Assembly (NCBI GenBank): GCA_038961845.1
Contig: CP152408.1
Span: 2,294,001 to 2,358,000, forward strand
DNA: 64,000 nt
DNA from: Xylophilus sp. GW821-FHT01B05
GTDB lineage: Bacteria > Pseudomonadota > Gammaproteobacteria > Burkholderiales > Burkholderiaceae_C
Reading direction: 5' to 3'
The translations under genes were made by a program, and so were the position numbers. Below the pieces are notes generated by a model. It was not told the origin of the DNA, did not search any database, and saw nothing but the letters and a program-made list of their open reading frames with translations. This document shows, in pieces, positions 19,816 to 29,806 of the stretch; the stretch's first letter is position 1, and the number at the start of each line of letters is the position of its first letter.

Positions 19816-20615
19816 TTTAAAAAGTCCCGCAGCGCAAACAGCACGCCGTCGGGCGCCTCCGACATCAGCGCGTGGCCGGTGGGCAGGCGCACCACCGTGG
19901 CGTTGGCCGCCGCGCGCACCAGCGGCTCGGCCATGCGCGGCAGCGTCATCTGGTCTTGCTCGCCCAGCACAAACAGCACCGGGCAGCGCACCTGGGCCAT
20001 GCGCTCTTCGCCCGCGCGGTAGTTGTTGCAGGCGCTGAAGCCGGTGTGAAACACGTTGGCCTTGCGGTTGCTGTGCAGCACACGCCGCATCAGCGCGCGC
20101 GAGCCGCCATACAGCCAGGTGCCCGGCCCCAGCGTGGAGGGCGGCGGCGCCAGCATCGAATGCGAAAACGTGTTGACCATGTCGATGGCCTTGAGCGGCG
20201 CGTCTTGCGAGGCCTGCAGCAAGGCCGGCGACACCGGCATCGGGAAGGCGGTGCCGACCAGCGCCAGGTGCGACACGCGCTCCGGCGCGCGGCCAGCCGC
20301 CTCCAGCGCGATCAGCGAGCCAAAGCTGTGCCCCACCAGCGCCGCGCGCGCCACGCCCAGCGCATCCAGCAGCGCCAGCACAAAGGCCGCGCCGTCTTCC
20401 ACGCTGGCGGGCGGCGCGCCGGCGCTGCGGCAGTGGCCGGGCAGGTCTGGCGCCAGCACGTTCCAGCCGTGGTGCGCCAGGTAGCGCGTCTGCAAGATCC
20501 ACACGCTGTGGTCATTGAGCACGCCGTGCAAAAACACGACGGTCGGCTTGGCCGGGTCGAAGGGCTTGCCGCCGGTGTAGCAATAGCTGCTGTGGCCCAG
20601 AACGTCGATCTGCAT
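19812..20615 (-). CDS. Alpha/beta hydrolase
   Basis: 267 residues with the alpha/beta-hydrolase fold. The oxyanion segment is VVFLHGVLNDHSVW and the APDLPGHCRSAG strand follows. The nucleophile elbow is GHSFGS (Ser about 95) in ALVGHSFGSLIALEA. The catalytic acid is probably in VLGEQDQMT and the histidine in LPTGHALMSEAP. The ATG at 20615 shares one base with the metY stop (TGATG), so metY and this gene form an operon. Substrate unknown. Confidence 0.85.
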   Translation of the reverse strand: MQIDVLGHSSYCYTGGKPFDPAKPTVVFLHGVLNDHSVWILQTRYLAHHGWNVLAPDLPGHCRSAGAPPASVEDGAAFVLALLDALGVARAALVGHSFGSLIALEAAGRAPERVSHLALVGTAFPMPVSPALLQASQDAPLKAIDMVNTFSHSMLAPPPSTLGPGTWLYGGSRALMRRVLHSNRKANVFHTGFSACNNYRAGEERMAQVRCPVLFVLGEQDQMTLPRMAEPLVRAAANATVVRLPTGHALMSEAPDGVLFALRDFLK

Positions 20616-21925
20616 CAGGCGCCTGCCTTTTCTGCGGCTTTCAGGGCGCGCTTCAGGTCGTCGATCAGGTCGGCCGGGTCTTCCAGGCCAATCGACAGGC
20701 GGATCGTGCCCTGCGCAATGCCAGCGCCGGCCAGCGCCTCGTCGCTCATGCGGAAGTGCGTGGTGCTGGCCGGGTGGATCACCAGCGAGCGGCAGTCGCC
20801 CACATTGGCCAGGTGGCTGAAGATGCGCAGCGTCTCGATGAATTTCTTGCCCTGCTCACGGTTGCCCTTGATGTCAAAGCTGAACACCGAGCCCGCCCCG
20901 CGCGCGCCAAAGCGCAGCAGCTTCTGGGCCAGCGCATGGCTGGGGTGCGATTCCAGCAGCGGGTGGCCCACGCGCGCCACCAGCGGGTGGCTGGCCAGGA
21001 ATTCCACCACGCGCTCGGTATTGGCCATGTGCCGCTCCATGCGCAGCGGCAGCGTCTCTATGCCCTGCAGGATCAGCCAGGCGGTGTGCGGGCTCATGCA
21101 GGCACCAAAGTCGCGCAGGCCCTCGCGTCGCGCGCGCAGCAAGAAGGCGCCTACGGTCGACTCCTCGCTGAAGGTCATGCCATGAAAGCCGTCATAGGCG
21201 GCCGTCAGCTCGGGGAAGCGCCCCGACGCCTCCCAGTCAAAGCTGCCCGCATCCACCACGATGCCGCCAATCACGGTGCCGTGGCCCGACAAAAACTTGG
21301 TGGCCGAGTGGTAGACCAAATCCGCACCCAGCTCGAAGGGCTTCACCAGATAGGGCGAGGTCAGCGTCGAATCCACCAGCAGCGGCACGCCGGCCTCGTG
21401 CGCAATGGCGCTCACCGTGGGGATGTCCAGCACATCCAGCCCCGGGTTGCCCACCGTCTCGCCAAACAGCAGCTTGGTGTTGGGCCGGATCGCCGCGCGC
21501 CAGCCGTCAATGTCGCCTGGCTTCACAAAAGTGGTATCGATGCCAAAGCGCCGCAGCGTGTAGTGCAGCAGGTTTTGCGAACCGCCATACAGCGCCGTCG
21601 ACGCCACGATGTGGCTGCCCGCGCCCATCAGCGTGGCCACCGACAGATGCAGCGCCGCCTGGCCGCTGGCCGTGGCAATCGCGCCAACACCGCCCTCCAG
21701 CGCCGCCACGCGCTGCTCCAGCACCGCATTGGTCGGGTTGCTGATGCGCGAATACACATGCCCCGGGCGCTCCAGATTGAACAGCGCCGCCGCATGGTCG
21801 CTGGACTCGAAGACAAAGGACGTGGTGAGGTGGATCGGCACCGCACGCGCGCCGGTGGCGGGGTCGGGCGAGGCGCCCGCGTGCAGCGCAAGCGTGTCGA
21901 AACCGGGGTCGGAATAGCCGGGCAA
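20615..21925 (-). CDS. metY: O-acetylhomoserine sulfhydrylase (Cys/Met PLP enzyme)
   Basis: 436 residues. It uses PLP to make homocysteine or methionine precursors from O-acetyl(succinyl)homoserine and sulfide. The N-terminus FDTLALHAGASPDPATGARA is typical. RISNPTNAVLEQRVAALEGG is the substrate-binding region, and the PLP lysine is in HSATKFLSGHGTVIGG. Length and the MERHMANTERVVEFL region favour MetY over MetB/MetZ. The start is TTG at 21925 preceded by AGGAGACTGCA, a rare start codon with a strong Shine-Dalgarno; no ATG gives this N-terminus. Confidence 0.9.
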   Translation of the reverse strand: MPGYSDPGFDTLALHAGASPDPATGARAVPIHLTTSFVFESSDHAAALFNLERPGHVYSRISNPTNAVLEQRVAALEGGVGAIATASGQAALHLSVATLMGAGSHIVASTALYGGSQNLLHYTLRRFGIDTTFVKPGDIDGWRAAIRPNTKLLFGETVGNPGLDVLDIPTVSAIAHEAGVPLLVDSTLTSPYLVKPFELGADLVYHSATKFLSGHGTVIGGIVVDAGSFDWEASGRFPELTAAYDGFHGMTFSEESTVGAFLLRARREGLRDFGACMSPHTAWLILQGIETLPLRMERHMANTERVVEFLASHPLVARVGHPLLESHPSHALAQKLLRFGARGAGSVFSFDIKGNREQGKKFIETLRIFSHLANVGDCRSLVIHPASTTHFRMSDEALAGAGIAQGTIRLSIGLEDPADLIDDLKRALKAAEKAGA

Positions 21926-22028
21926 TGCAGTCTCCTGGTTTGTACCCGCTTGCGGCTACGCGCTGGCGGGTGGAATCTGGATGATTGTGGGCTATATTCA
22001 ATCGGCGCCACCCCCACGGAGACCCCCC

Positions 22029-22481
22029 ATGAAAGTCAGCGACATCCTGCGCGTCAAGGGCAATACGCTCTACACCGTCACCCCTGACGAGCCGCTTGCC
22101 ACGGCCGTGAGCATCATGTCCGAGCGCGACATTGGCTCGCTGGTCGTGATGGAGCTGGGCGATCTGGTGGGCATGCTCACCTTCCGCGAAGTCATCCAGA
22201 GCATCGTGAAGAACGGCGGCAGCATCGGCACCACGCTGGTCCGCTCCGCCATGGACGACCACCCGCTCACCTGCACCTCCGAGACCGAACTGGACGAAGT
22301 GCGCCGCATGATGCTGGACCGCCACGCGCGCTACATGCCGGTGATGAACCAGAAGGTGCTGATGGGCGTCATCAGCCTATACGACGTCGCCAAGGCCGTG
22401 GTGGACAGCCAGAACTTCGAGAACAAGATGCTCAAGGCCTACATCCGCGACTGGCCCGAAGGCGCAGAAGAGCCCAACTGA
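22029..22481 (+). CDS. CBS-domain pair protein
   Basis: 150 residues from ATG 22029 (MKVSDILRVKGNTLYTVTPD) after GGAGACCCCCC. Two CBS motifs are visible: residues about 10-60 (ETAVSIM-type ATAVSIMSERDIGSLVVMEL, then GMLTFREVIQSI) and about 75-130 (DEVRRMMLDRHARYMPVMN, then GVISLYDVAKAVV). Such stand-alone pairs usually sense adenosine nucleotides, but the partner here is unknown. It diverges from metY and is followed by a clear terminator. Confidence 0.88.
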   Translation: MKVSDILRVKGNTLYTVTPDEPLATAVSIMSERDIGSLVVMELGDLVGMLTFREVIQSIVKNGGSIGTTLVRSAMDDHPLTCTSETELDEVRRMMLDRHARYMPVMNQKVLMGVISLYDVAKAVVDSQNFENKMLKAYIRDWPEGAEEPN

Positions 22482-22499
22482 CGCTTATCTGCATGCGCA

Positions 22500-22535
22500 A
22501 CAGGCTTATGCATATTGTGTATAAGCCTGTTTTTC
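22500..22535 (+). terminator. Rho-independent terminator after the CBS gene
   Basis: ACAGGCTTAT and ATAAGCCTGT form a perfect 10-bp stem around an 11-base loop, followed by TTTTTC. It is 18 bases after the CBS-protein stop. Confidence 0.85.
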
Positions 22536-22669
22536 TTTGGCATTGGCCCATGCCGCACGCCGGCGCGTAAAGTCGCGCCGCTTTTGGCCGATAAGTCCAT
22601 GCAGGTACGCCTCTTGCTGTATCTGCATGGGAGCCGTCGGCTCCACTTGCCACAGGACGGATCCACATC

Positions 22670-24295
22670 GTGAGCTTCTTCGAAAACATGCGTGTCGCCC
22701 GCAAGGTCTGGGGAGCCATCGTCTTGCTGCTGGCCGCCATGCTGGCCATTGCCGCACTGACCTACTGGCAAGCCCAGGCCCGCAATGCCGAGGCCGCCCA
22801 TGAGGCCTCGCGCCAGCACGAGCTGATCGCCAAGGCGCTGCAGTGGCGCGGTATGTCGGAGACCAGCATCGCCAAGACCATGGCCGGCGCGCTGAGCGCC
22901 GACCCGACGGTGGCCGACATGTTCAAGGACGAGCAGACGCAAACCGCTGCCGCCGTGCTCAAGTTCCGCGAGCAGCTCGGCGCCGCCGAAGACACCGAAG
23001 TCGGCCGCGCCCAGCTCGACAAGATCGACAAGATCGCCGTCACCCTGCATGAGAAAACCGCCATCCTGCTAGAGGCTCAGGAGTCCGGCGACGGCTCCGT
23101 GGTGGCTGCCAAGCTGCAGGGCGCCTACCAGCCCGCTGCCCACGCCTACCTTGGCGCCATCCAGGATTACGTGCGCATCCGCCAGGAGCGTTCCGAAGCC
23201 GTCACGGCCGAGGCCGCTGCCACCGGCCAGCGCCTGGCCATGGCCGGCGGCATCGGCGCGCTGGTGGTGGTCTTGCTGGGCATGGGCGTTGCGGCGCTGC
23301 TGGTGCGCTCCATCCGCGACCCGCTGGCGCGCTCGGTGGGCCTGGCGCAGGCCATTGCGTCCGGCGACCTGACGCAGCAGATCGCCAGCACGCGGCGCGA
23401 CGAGTTCGGCGAGCTGCAGCGCGCCCTGGGCCAGATGAACGCCTTCCTGGCGCAAGTGGTGGGCGGCGTGCGCGGCGCCACCGACAACGTCGCCACCGCC
23501 TCCCGTGAGATCGCCTCCGGCAACCAGGACCTGAGCCTGCGCACCGAGCAGACCGCCAGCAGCCTGCAGCAGACCGCATCCTCCATGGAGCACCTGACCA
23601 GCACCGTGGCCCAGAATGCCGACGCGGCCCGCCAGGCGCGCCTGCTGGCGGGCTCGGCCTCCGAGGCGGCGTCGCGCGGCGGCGCGGTGATGGGCGAGGT
23701 CGTCAGCACCATGCAGGCCATCACCGAAGCCTCGCGCAAGATCACCGACATCATTGGCGTGATCGATGGCATCGCCTTCCAGACCAACATCCTGGCGCTG
23801 AATGCTGCGGTAGAAGCCGCGCGCGCCGGCGAGCAGGGCCGTGGCTTTGCGGTGGTCGCCAGCGAAGTGCGTAGCCTAGCCCAGCGTAGCGCCGAGGCCG
23901 CCAAAGAGATCAAGCGCCTGATCGGCGCCTCTGGCGACAAGGTGGAGGCCGGCGCTTCCCTGGTGCAGACCGCGGGCAGCACCATGGGCGAGATCGTCGG
24001 CGCCATCCACCGCGTGAGCGACATCATGGAAGAGATCGTGGCTGCCACCACCGAGCAGGCCACGGGCATAGGCGAGGTCAACCAGGCCGTGGCCCAGCTC
24101 GACCGCATGACGCAGCAGAACGCGGCCCTGGTCGAAGAGGCCACCGCCGCCGCCCAGGCCCTGCGCGAGCAGTCGGCGCAGATGACGGAGATGGTCGGCG
24201 TCTTCCAACTGCGCGACGGCGACCTGCTGCCGGCCCAGCACATCGCGGTGCCGCAGCCGCGTGCGCTGCCGCAATTGGCCGGCGCGGCCGGATGA
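22670..24295 (+). CDS. Methyl-accepting chemotaxis protein
   Basis: 541-residue inner-membrane chemoreceptor with a GTG start. The first membrane segment is about residues 15-32 ([19 protein letters not shown]). A periplasmic four-helix-like sensor (about 35-190) follows, with the second segment at about 195-215. A HAMP domain ([20 protein letters not shown]) leads into the signalling domain. Its hairpin tip reads [20 protein letters not shown] and [20 protein letters not shown], invariant for MCPs. Glutamate/glutamine pairs ([18 protein letters not shown]) mark the methylation helix. Ligand unknown; no pentapeptide tether at the C-terminus. Confidence 0.93.
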   Translation: MSFFENMRVARKVWGAIVLLLAAMLAIAALTYWQAQARNAEAAHEASRQHELIAKALQWRGMSETSIAKTMAGALSADPTVADMFKDEQTQTAAAVLKFREQLGAAEDTEVGRAQLDKIDKIAVTLHEKTAILLEAQESGDGSVVAAKLQGAYQPAAHAYLGAIQDYVRIRQERSEAVTAEAAATGQRLAMAGGIGALVVVLLGMGVAALLVRSIRDPLARSVGLAQAIASGDLTQQIASTRRDEFGELQRALGQMNAFLAQVVGGVRGATDNVATASREIASGNQDLSLRTEQTASSLQQTASSMEHLTSTVAQNADAARQARLLAGSASEAASRGGAVMGEVVSTMQAITEASRKITDIIGVIDGIAFQTNILALNAAVEAARAGEQGRGFAVVASEVRSLAQRSAEAAKEIKRLIGASGDKVEAGASLVQTAGSTMGEIVGAIHRVSDIMEEIVAATTEQATGIGEVNQAVAQLDRMTQQNAALVEEATAAAQALREQSAQMTEMVGVFQLRDGDLLPAQHIAVPQPRALPQLAGAAG

Positions 24296-24323
24296 GCGAG
24301 GCCGATGGGATAATCGCCGCCCT

Positions 24324-25418
24324 ATGAGCGGCAACACCATTGGCACCCTTTTCTCTGTCACCAACTTCGGCGAATCGCACGGCCCGGCCATAGGCTGCGT
24401 CATCGACGGCTGCCCGCCCGGCATGGAGCTGTCCGAGGCCGACATCCAGCCCGAGCTGGACCGTCGCCGCCCCGGCACCAGCCGGCACGTCACCCAGCGC
24501 AACGAGCCCGACGCGGTGGAGATCCTCTCCGGCGTCTACGAAGGCAAAACCACCGGCACCCCGATCGCGCTGCTGATCCGCAATGCCGACCAGCGCAGCA
24601 AGGACTACACGGCCATCGCCCAGAGCTTTCGCCCCGGCCATGCCGATTACACCTACTGGCACAAGTTCGGCATTCGTGATCCGCGCGGTGGCGGCCGCTC
24701 TTCCGCACGCCTCACCGCGCCCACCGTGGCCGCCGGTGCCGTGGCGCGCAAATGGCTGCTGCAGCGCTACGGCGTGGTGTTTCGCGGCTGCATGACGCAG
24801 ATCGGCGACCACGTGATCCCGTTCGAAGACTGGCGCCACGTTAGCGAAAACCCCTTCTTCGCCCCGGTGGCCGACGTGTCGGCGCTGGAGGACTACATGG
24901 ACGCGCTGCGCAAGGCCGGTGACTCCTGCGGCGCCCGCCTGCGCGTCACCGCGCACAACATGCCGGTGGGCCTTGGCGAGCCGCTGTACGACAAGCTCGA
25001 CGCCGACATCGCCCACGCCATGATGGGCCTGAACGCGGTCAAGGGTGTGGAGATTGGCGCCGGCTTTGCCAGCGTGACCCAGCGCGGCACCACGCACGGC
25101 GACTCGATCACGCCTGAGGGTTTTGACAGCAACAATTCCGGCGGCGTGCTGGGCGGCATCAGCACCGGGCAGGATCTGGAGGTTGCGCTTGCCATCAAGC
25201 CCACCAGCTCCATCATCAGCCCGCGCAACTCCATCGACATCCACGGCCAGGCGGTGGAAGTAGTGACCAAGGGCCGGCACGACCCCTGCGTGGGCATTCG
25301 CGCCACCCCGATCGCCGAGGCGCTGCTGGCGCTGGTGGTCATGGAGCACGCCCTGCGCCACCGCGCCCAGTGCGGCGACGTGGTGCTGGCGGTGCCGCCG
25401 GTCAGCGCGGCGCGGTAG
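24324..25418 (+). CDS. aroC: Chorismate synthase
   Basis: Converts EPSP to chorismate with reduced FMN; last common step of aromatic biosynthesis. 364 residues from ATG 24324: [20 protein letters not shown] is the AroC signature 1. [57 protein letters not shown] and [17 protein letters not shown] are all standard. A GATAAT -10 element ends nine bases before the ATG with no Shine-Dalgarno. The 3' end overlaps the convergent FUSC gene by 17 bases. Confidence 0.97.
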   Translation: MSGNTIGTLFSVTNFGESHGPAIGCVIDGCPPGMELSEADIQPELDRRRPGTSRHVTQRNEPDAVEILSGVYEGKTTGTPIALLIRNADQRSKDYTAIAQSFRPGHADYTYWHKFGIRDPRGGGRSSARLTAPTVAAGAVARKWLLQRYGVVFRGCMTQIGDHVIPFEDWRHVSENPFFAPVADVSALEDYMDALRKAGDSCGARLRVTAHNMPVGLGEPLYDKLDADIAHAMMGLNAVKGVEIGAGFASVTQRGTTHGDSITPEGFDSNNSGGVLGGISTGQDLEVALAIKPTSSIISPRNSIDIHGQAVEVVTKGRHDPCVGIRATPIAEALLALVVMEHALRHRAQCGDVVLAVPPVSAAR

Positions 25419-27615
25419 CCGGGACTGCTGCAGGCGGCGCCGCGAGCCTGGCCGCCCAGACGCGCAGCGGGCCCATCTGGCGGCAGATCAGCGCCAACTG
25501 GATCTGCATGCGGCGGCTGGCTTCGTCCGCCTCTTCTGGCAACTGCTCCAGGGCCTGCGCCAGTTCCAGCGCCTCGGCATCCTCCAGCGCAGGCGCCTGG
25601 TGCGAGGCCAAGTGCTGGGCAATGTCCGCGAGCGAGCCCGCCAGGAAGCCGGCGGTGCGCCCGACCAGCGCCTGGCCGGTATCACCCGGCAGCGCGTGGC
25701 GATGCGCGCCCAGCGCCGATACATAGTTCAGCAAGGTGTGTGACTGCACCAGGAAGCGGATGCCGGCTTCGGCCCCGCGGTAGAAGAAGCTCGGCTCCTG
25801 CACCATGTTGGCCAGGGCCGTGGACAGGGCGGCATCGGCGTTGTGGGCGTTGCGCCGCGCCAGCCGGTAGGCCAGGTCGTCGCGCTTGCCGCTGCCGTGC
25901 TGCGCCATGATCTCTTGCAGGTAGCGCGCGCTGGCGGCAATCGCCTGGGCCGCGATCTTCTCCAGCCGGCGTCCCTGCCAGTCGGGCAGCACAAAGAACA
26001 CCGCTATGCCGGCAATCAAAGCGCCAGCCACCGTGTCCACCAGGCGCGGCACGATCAGGTCATAGCCGTTGCCCACCTGGTTGAAGCCCAGCAGCACCAG
26101 CAGGGTGATGGCGCCCGTGGCAAAGGCATAGCGCGTCTTGCGCGTGGCGAAGAAGGCAATGCCGGTCACCACCGCAAACACCGACTGCAGCAGCAGGCTG
26201 GGGAATAGCTGCAGCAGCGCCCAGCCCGTCACCAGCCCGCCAATGGTGCCGGCCACGCGCTGCACCATGCGCAGCCGTGTGGCGCCGTAGTTGGGCTGGC
26301 ACACGAAGAGCGTGGTCAGCAGAATCCAGTAGCCCTGCCGCACATGGATCAGGTGCAGCACGGCAAAGCCCGCAGCCAAGGCCAGCGCCAGCCGCAGCGC
26401 ATGGCGGAACAGGGCCGAGCTTGAGGTGAACTGCGCGCGCACGCGCTCCAGCGCATCGCGCACGGTGCGCGGCGAGCGATCGAACAGGCTGCTGTCGCGC
26501 TGCGCATCTTGCGCGGGCGGGCGGCTGGCGCTGGCCAGCTGCGTGTCCAACGCCGTCAGGTTGTCGGCCAGCGCCTGCAGCGAGCGCAGCAGGCGCCGCC
26601 AGCGCACGCCGTCGGCATCCGGGGCGGGCTGCTGGCGCAGGTGCTGGATGGCGGCACGCAGGTCGGCCATGGCCTGCAGACTGCCGCCGCGCTTCTCAAA
26701 GGGCTGGCGCAGCCGGATCGCCTCGGCCAGGTCCTCGCAGGCGCCGCCTTGCAGGGCCAGCAGGCGCTGGCAGCGGTACATCACATCGCTGTGGAAGAAC
26801 ACATCCGTCAGCTCGCCATAGGCCTCGTGCGAGGAGCTGGCGCGCTCGTGCACGTCCTGGGCAATGAAGTACAGGCTCAGGTAGCGCCCCATGCGGCGCC
26901 CCGGCGGCGTGCTGCCCAGGCGGCGAAACAGGCTCTCTTTGGCCGCATTGAGCGCCTGCACCACCTCGCCGTTGTGCCGCGCCAGCGCAATGCGGCGGCG
27001 CTCGACGTCGATGCCGCGCACCGGCTCGAACAGCGTGGACTTCAGCCGCAGGTAGTCGCCCAGCACCTGGTAGAGCCGGGACAGGTTCTGCTGCACCGGC
27101 TGGTGGGCGAACAGGGCGGCCCACAGCACCGACAGCAGGCCGTACCAGGCCGCGCCCGACAACAGCAGCGCCGGCTCTTGCCAGGTCGGCGTGCTGCCGG
27201 CGGCCAGGTGCTCGGTGCCAATGGCGCTGTAGAGCGCCAGGATCAGGGTGGCCTGTGCGATGGCGCGGTAGCGCTCGCCTATGGCGCCCAGCATGGTCAG
27301 GCAGAACGCCGCCAGCGGCAGTGCCAGCGCAAACAGCAATGGGTGGTGGAACAGCCACTGCACCGCAAACGCGGCCGCGCCAAAGCAGCCCAGCGTGACC
27401 AGCAGCGCACGCAGCCGCCCCAGCCAGTTGTCGTCGGTCTCGGCCAGCGCGCAGGCAATGATGCCCAGGAACACCGGCATCACCAGCTCCATGCGCCCCT
27501 GTGTCCAGCACAGCGTCATGACGGTGCTGAGCGCGATAAAGACGCGCAGGCTGTAGACAAAGGTGTCCCGCGCCCAGAGGCGGCGCAGCAGGGGAAGCAG
27601 AGAGGCAGGCGTCAT
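25402..27615 (-). CDS. FUSC-family (YccS/YhfK-like) inner-membrane protein
   Basis: 737 residues with two six-helix membrane blocks. The first is at about residues 18-160 ([20 protein letters not shown] onwards) and the second at about 395-520 ([40 protein letters not shown]). Each is followed by a cytosolic helical region. The [13 protein letters not shown] motif and the arrangement are those of FUSC/YccS proteins, related to aromatic-acid exporters such as AaeB; the transported compound is unknown. Start ATG 27615. It is convergent with aroC. Confidence 0.87.
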   Translation of the reverse strand: MTPASLLPLLRRLWARDTFVYSLRVFIALSTVMTLCWTQGRMELVMPVFLGIIACALAETDDNWLGRLRALLVTLGCFGAAAFAVQWLFHHPLLFALALPLAAFCLTMLGAIGERYRAIAQATLILALYSAIGTEHLAAGSTPTWQEPALLLSGAAWYGLLSVLWAALFAHQPVQQNLSRLYQVLGDYLRLKSTLFEPVRGIDVERRRIALARHNGEVVQALNAAKESLFRRLGSTPPGRRMGRYLSLYFIAQDVHERASSSHEAYGELTDVFFHSDVMYRCQRLLALQGGACEDLAEAIRLRQPFEKRGGSLQAMADLRAAIQHLRQQPAPDADGVRWRRLLRSLQALADNLTALDTQLASASRPPAQDAQRDSSLFDRSPRTVRDALERVRAQFTSSSALFRHALRLALALAAGFAVLHLIHVRQGYWILLTTLFVCQPNYGATRLRMVQRVAGTIGGLVTGWALLQLFPSLLLQSVFAVVTGIAFFATRKTRYAFATGAITLLVLLGFNQVGNGYDLIVPRLVDTVAGALIAGIAVFFVLPDWQGRRLEKIAAQAIAASARYLQEIMAQHGSGKRDDLAYRLARRNAHNADAALSTALANMVQEPSFFYRGAEAGIRFLVQSHTLLNYVSALGAHRHALPGDTGQALVGRTAGFLAGSLADIAQHLASHQAPALEDAEALELAQALEQLPEEADEASRRMQIQLALICRQMGPLRVWAARLAAPPAAVPATAPR

Positions 27616-27689
27616 GGGGAGCGCAGGGCGCGAAGGCAGGCTGATCAGCCACTATCGCACGCAGGGACCGTGCCTGCCATGCGCGGCCC

Positions 27690-27854
27690 AGGAGCCTGTC
27701 GAGCTTGGAAAGCGTCGGCTGCAAATCGACCGCAGCGGTCCATTTTTCACCGTCTTTTTGTCCCATAGCTGTGCTATGGGTCTGCAAATCCGGCAAAAAC
27801 TGTCCTCGCTGGGGCCGATTTTCGCTTTCGACGTTCCAAGCCCGACAGGCTCCT
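27690..27854. repeat. 165-bp imperfect palindromic element
   Basis: The left arm starts AGGAGCCTGTCGAGCTTGGA and the right arm, reverse-complemented, starts AGGAGCCTGTCGGGCTTGGA. Similarity continues through most of each arm to a central stem CCCATAGCtgtGCTATGGG. It fills most of the 237-bp gap between the FUSC gene and nrdR. Its right terminus contains the last bases of the nrdR stop codon. It may be a MITE/REP-type mobile repeat and can act as a terminator. Confidence 0.75.
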
Positions 27855-28302
27855 AGCGCCGCACTTCATCGACCAGTGTCTTGAACTCGTCGATATCCTC
27901 GAAGCTGCGGTAGACGCTGGCAAAGCGGATGTAGGCGACCTTGTCGAGCCGCTTCAATTCGCGCATCACCAGTTCGCCGATGCGGCTGGACGGCAGCTCG
28001 CGCAGGCCGAGGGAGAGCAGGGTTTCCTCGATGCGCTCCACTGCTGCATCGACCTGCTCCACGCCCACCGGCCGCTTGCGCAGCGCAAGGTTCATGGAGG
28101 CGCGCAGCTTCTCGCGCCGGTAGTCCACGCGCCGGCCGTCTTTCTTGACCAGCGCAGGCAGGCTGACGTCCGGCCGTTCATAGGTGGTAAAGCGCTTGTC
28201 GCAGGCACCGCACTGGCGGCGCCTGCGCACCGAAGTCCCGTCCTCGGCCACCCGGGTCTCGACGACTTGCGTATCCGGGTGGGCACAGAACGGGCACTTC
28301 AT
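27853..28302 (-). CDS. nrdR: Transcriptional repressor NrdR
   Basis: 149 residues. An N-terminal zinc ribbon ([20 protein letters not shown], then [14 protein letters not shown]) precedes an ATP-cone (VVKKDGRR-type [20 protein letters not shown] and [19 protein letters not shown]). NrdR represses ribonucleotide reductase genes in response to dATP/ATP. Its start is nine bases after the glyA stop, the usual glyA-nrdR operon of this group. The TAG stop coincides with the end of the palindromic element. Confidence 0.95.
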   Translation of the reverse strand: MKCPFCAHPDTQVVETRVAEDGTSVRRRRQCGACDKRFTTYERPDVSLPALVKKDGRRVDYRREKLRASMNLALRKRPVGVEQVDAAVERIEETLLSLGLRELPSSRIGELVMRELKRLDKVAYIRFASVYRSFEDIDEFKTLVDEVRR

Positions 28303-28311
28303 GGTGCTGGA

Positions 28312-29556
28312 TTAGCCGTAGACGGGGAAACGGCTGGTCAGGGCGTGTACCTTGGCGCGCACTGCCTCGATGTTGGCCGGGTCGCGCGGGTTGTCGAGCA
28401 CGTCGGCGATCAGGTGGGCCGTGGCACGCGCTTCTTCGTCCTTGAAGCCGCGGGTGGTCATGGCCGGGGTGCCGACGCGCACGCCGCTGGTGACCATCGG
28501 CTTTTCCGGGTCGTTCGGGATGGCGTTCTTGTTGATCGTCATGTGGGCGCTGCCCAGCACGGCTTCGGCTTCCTTGCCGGTGATGCCCTTGGCGCGCAGG
28601 TCGACCAGCATCACGTGGCTTTCGGTGCGGCCGCTGACGATGCGCAGGCCACGTTGCGTGAGCGTCTCGGCAACGATCTGCGCGTTCTTGGCCACTTGCT
28701 GCTGGTAAACCTTGAACTCAGGCTGCAGTGCTTCCTTGAAGGCCACGGCCTTGGCGGCGATGACGTGCATCAGCGGGCCGCCTTGCAGGCCGGGGAAGAT
28801 GGCGCTGTTGATCGCCTTCTCGTGCTGGGCCTTCATCAGGATGATGCCGCCGCGTGGGCCGCGCAGGCTCTTGTGGGTGGTGGAGGTGACCACGTCGGCA
28901 TGCGGCACCGGGTTGGGGTAGACGCCTGCGGCGATCAAACCGGCGTAGTGCGCCATGTCGACCATGAAGATCGCGCCTACGTCCTTGGCCACCTTGGCGA
29001 AGCGTTCGAAGTCGATGCGCAGGCTGTAGGCGGATGCACCGGCCACGATCAGCTTGGGCTTGGACTCGTGGGCCTTGCGCTCCATGGCGTCGTAGTCGAT
29101 CTCTTCCTTGTCGTTCAGGCCGTAGGACACGACGTTGAACCACTTGCCGCTCATGTTCAGCGGCATGCCGTGCGTGAGGTGACCGCCTTCGGCCAGGCTC
29201 ATGCCCATGATGGTGTCGCCAGGCTTGAGGAAGGCCAGGAACACGGCCTCGTTGGCGGAGGCGCCGCAGTGCGCCTGCACGTTGGCGGCGTCGGCACCGA
29301 AGAGCTGCTTCACGCGGTCGATGGCGAGCTGCTCGGCCACGTCCACGTGCTCGCAACCACCGTAGTAGCGGCGGCCGGGATAGCCCTCGGCGTACTTGTT
29401 GGTGAGCTGCGTGCCCTGGGCCCACATGACGGCTGGCGAGGCGTAGTTCTCGCTCGCGATCAGCTCGATGTGGTGTTCCTGGCGTGCGTTCTCTGCCTGG
29501 ATGGCGGCAAAGACTTCGGGGTCGATTTGCTCGACGAGGAGGTTGCGGTGGTACAT
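28312..29556 (-). CDS. glyA: Serine hydroxymethyltransferase
   Basis: PLP enzyme interconverting serine and glycine with transfer of the one-carbon unit to tetrahydrofolate. 414 residues from ATG 29556 ([20 protein letters not shown]). [38 protein letters not shown] and the PLP lysine in [16 protein letters not shown] are diagnostic. It is functionally linked to the thyA-folA pair elsewhere in the window through folate one-carbon units. Preceded by a 250-bp leader; longer in-frame readings into that leader lack family similarity. Confidence 0.97.
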   Translation of the reverse strand: MYHRNLLVEQIDPEVFAAIQAENARQEHHIELIASENYASPAVMWAQGTQLTNKYAEGYPGRRYYGGCEHVDVAEQLAIDRVKQLFGADAANVQAHCGASANEAVFLAFLKPGDTIMGMSLAEGGHLTHGMPLNMSGKWFNVVSYGLNDKEEIDYDAMERKAHESKPKLIVAGASAYSLRIDFERFAKVAKDVGAIFMVDMAHYAGLIAAGVYPNPVPHADVVTSTTHKSLRGPRGGIILMKAQHEKAINSAIFPGLQGGPLMHVIAAKAVAFKEALQPEFKVYQQQVAKNAQIVAETLTQRGLRIVSGRTESHVMLVDLRAKGITGKEAEAVLGSAHMTINKNAIPNDPEKPMVTSGVRVGTPAMTTRGFKDEEARATAHLIADVLDNPRDPANIEAVRAKVHALTSRFPVYG

Positions 29557-29806
29557 GCGGCAGTCCTGAAAGACGATGGTCCCTGCTTTGAAAACAAGGG
29601 CTGCCCAGGCGAACGGCTGAAACACTCCGGTGCCTGCAGAAAAATAAGCCGGCAGGCAGCCGGGCGGTACGCTTCCCAGTGGTTGTCGAGGGCGCGGGCC
29701 CTGCGGTTGTTCCACGTCAGCGGCAGCGAAGCCCGTTGAAGGCGCTCGCCGCGCCTATCGCCAGTCGCGTACCTGCGGGATTTTAGCGCATGACTGCAGC
29801 AGAGGC
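29557..29806 (-). promoter_or_regulatory. glyA upstream region and possible leader
   Basis: 250 bases with no gene. Near the far end, on the minus strand, a TAAAAT-type -10 (in GCTAAAATCCCGC) could start a transcript with about 200 nt of 5' leader. Within it TGCCTGC and GCAGGCA form a perfect 7-bp stem around a 14-base loop about 80-110 bases before glyA. I do not recognise a known riboswitch family here. Confidence 0.35.

Noticed and set aside
24261..24323. An earlier start for aroC
   Set aside because: It would extend through the chemoreceptor stop; ATG 24324 gives the invariant AroC N-terminus.
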